This document shows, in pieces, positions 4,617 through 5,235 of a stretch of DNA of 5,235 bases. The stretch's first letter is position 1, and the number at the start of each line of letters is the position of its first letter. Under the pieces are notes generated by a model, which saw only the letters and a program-made list of their open reading frames with translations, searched no databases and was not told the origin of the DNA. The position numbers and the translations under genes are program-made. The stretch is from Phycisphaerae bacterium (GTDB taxonomy: Bacteria; Planctomycetota; Phycisphaerae; UBA1845; Fen-1342), in contig JAFGRR010000285.1 in assembly GCA_016935035.1 (NCBI GenBank), positions 1-5,235 on the forward strand, in the 5' to 3' direction.

Positions 4617-5235
4617 CTACCACCCCACAACGTTATACCCCGCATCAACGTAGTGAATCTCCCCAGTCACGCCGCTCGATAAATCGCTCAGCAGATACAG
4701 CCCCGCGTTGCCAACTTCGTGCCCGCGGATGTTCCGGTGCAGCGGCGATTTGTGCGGATAGTGCCGCAGAACCTTGTCGAACCCGCCCACGCCGGCGGCC
4801 GACAGCGTCTGCACCGGACCGGCCGAGACCGCGTTGACGCGAATCTGCTTCTCGCGCCCCAACTCCGACGCGAGGTAGCGCACCGACGATTCGAGCGCCG
4901 CCTTGCACACGCCCATCACGTTATACCCAGGGATCATCTTCACCGCGCCCAGATACGACAGCGTCAGCAGCGACGCGCCGGCGGCCATGTACGGCAGCCC
5001 GTGCTGCGCCAGTGCCACCAGCGAATACGCGCTGATGTCCATCGCCTGCAGAAAATCCGCCCGCGTCGTCTGGTAGTACGGATTGGTCAGCGCCGGCCGG
5101 TTCGCGAACGCGATCGCGTGCAGTACGAAATCCAGCTCGCCCAGCACCTTGTGCGACTCGCGGAAAACCTGCTTGATCTGCGCGTCGTCCTGCACGTCGC
5201 ACGGCAGAATCACCGGCGCCCCGATCGGCTCCGCC
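4617..5235 (-). CDS. fabI: Enoyl-[acyl-carrier-protein] reductase, NADH type (5' end outside window)
   Basis: FabI reduces the trans-2 double bond of enoyl-ACP with NADH, the last step of each fatty-acid elongation cycle in the cytoplasm. The frame runs to the right edge without a start: the GTG at 5213 is internal, because the codons before it (AEPIGAP) continue the fold. 206 codons are present; E. coli FabI has 262 residues, so roughly the first quarter, with the N-terminal dinucleotide loop, is missing. Visible: PCDV after strand 3; LHAIAFAN, the cofactor-side loop; and SYLGA-x6-YNVMG-x2-KAALE with catalytic Tyr at 4953-4955 and 4923-4925 and Lys at 4902-4904, in the Y-x9-Y-x6-K spacing that separates FabI from ordinary short-chain reductases. 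Then come VRYLASELG, RVNAVSAGPVQTL and SDLSSGVTGEIHYVDAGYN. The end (VVGW) is a few residues shorter than in E. coli. Nothing about its regulation can be seen. Confidence 0.96.
   Translation of the reverse strand, partial: AEPIGAPVILPCDVQDDAQIKQVFRESHKVLGELDFVLHAIAFANRPALTNPYYQTTRADFLQAMDISAYSLVALAQHGLPYMAAGASLLTLSYLGAVKMIPGYNVMGVCKAALESSVRYLASELGREKQIRVNAVSAGPVQTLSAAGVGGFDKVLRHYPHKSPLHRNIRGHEVGNAGLYLLSDLSSGVTGEIHYVDAGYNVVGW

Noticed and set aside
1..5235. A defence island, CRISPR array, phage or toxin-antitoxin system
   Set aside because: I looked on both strands for nucleases, helicases, regular spaced repeats, integrases and small paired toxin-like genes, and found none. fabI, yidC and two ordinary enzymes point to a chromosomal housekeeping region.

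Overview
The window is GC-rich bacterial DNA in which every gene I can support lies on the minus strand. Read in the direction of transcription, the order is: fabI (enoyl-ACP reductase, start beyond the right edge), a small one-pass membrane protein of unknown function, two tandem paralogous membrane proteins with C-terminal zinc ribbons, a family 3 O-methyltransferase, a Gfo/Idh/MocA-type oxidoreductase, and yidC (membrane insertase, end beyond the left edge). No rRNA, tRNA, CRISPR array, transposase or phage gene is visible.

The organism is most likely a planctomycete (Planctomycetota), possibly of the Phycisphaerae. The main clue is the pair of multi-pass membrane proteins ending in a CPxCG-x-DL-x-G ... 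CPxC zinc ribbon, an architecture I associate with planctomycete hypothetical proteins. The abundance of Gfo/Idh/MocA enzymes in that phylum and the divergent YidC N-terminus fit this. It is an inference from style, not from a marker gene.

Right part (4473-5235): the C-terminal three quarters of FabI, with the catalytic Tyr-Tyr-Lys set intact, then 144 bp of intergenic DNA. Middle (2770-4472): three small membrane-protein genes; the two zinc-ribbon paralogues overlap by ATGA and are surely co-translated. Left-middle (1960-2769): the O-methyltransferase, with its own plausible promoter and a strong Shine-Dalgarno. Next is a 329-bp non-coding gap (1631-1959) holding a 90-bp nested palindrome and a possible promoter. 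Left (1-1630): the oxidoreductase and yidC, whose start lies only five bases after the oxidoreductase stop, so these two form a transcription unit.

fabI and yidC are housekeeping genes of fatty-acid synthesis and membrane-protein insertion. The genes between them share no obvious pathway. I see no convincing defence, secretion or biosynthetic system. The points most worth a second look are the nested palindrome, the zinc-ribbon membrane paralogues, the yidC-oxidoreductase coupling, and the two-codon reading frame overlapping the start of the small membrane protein.
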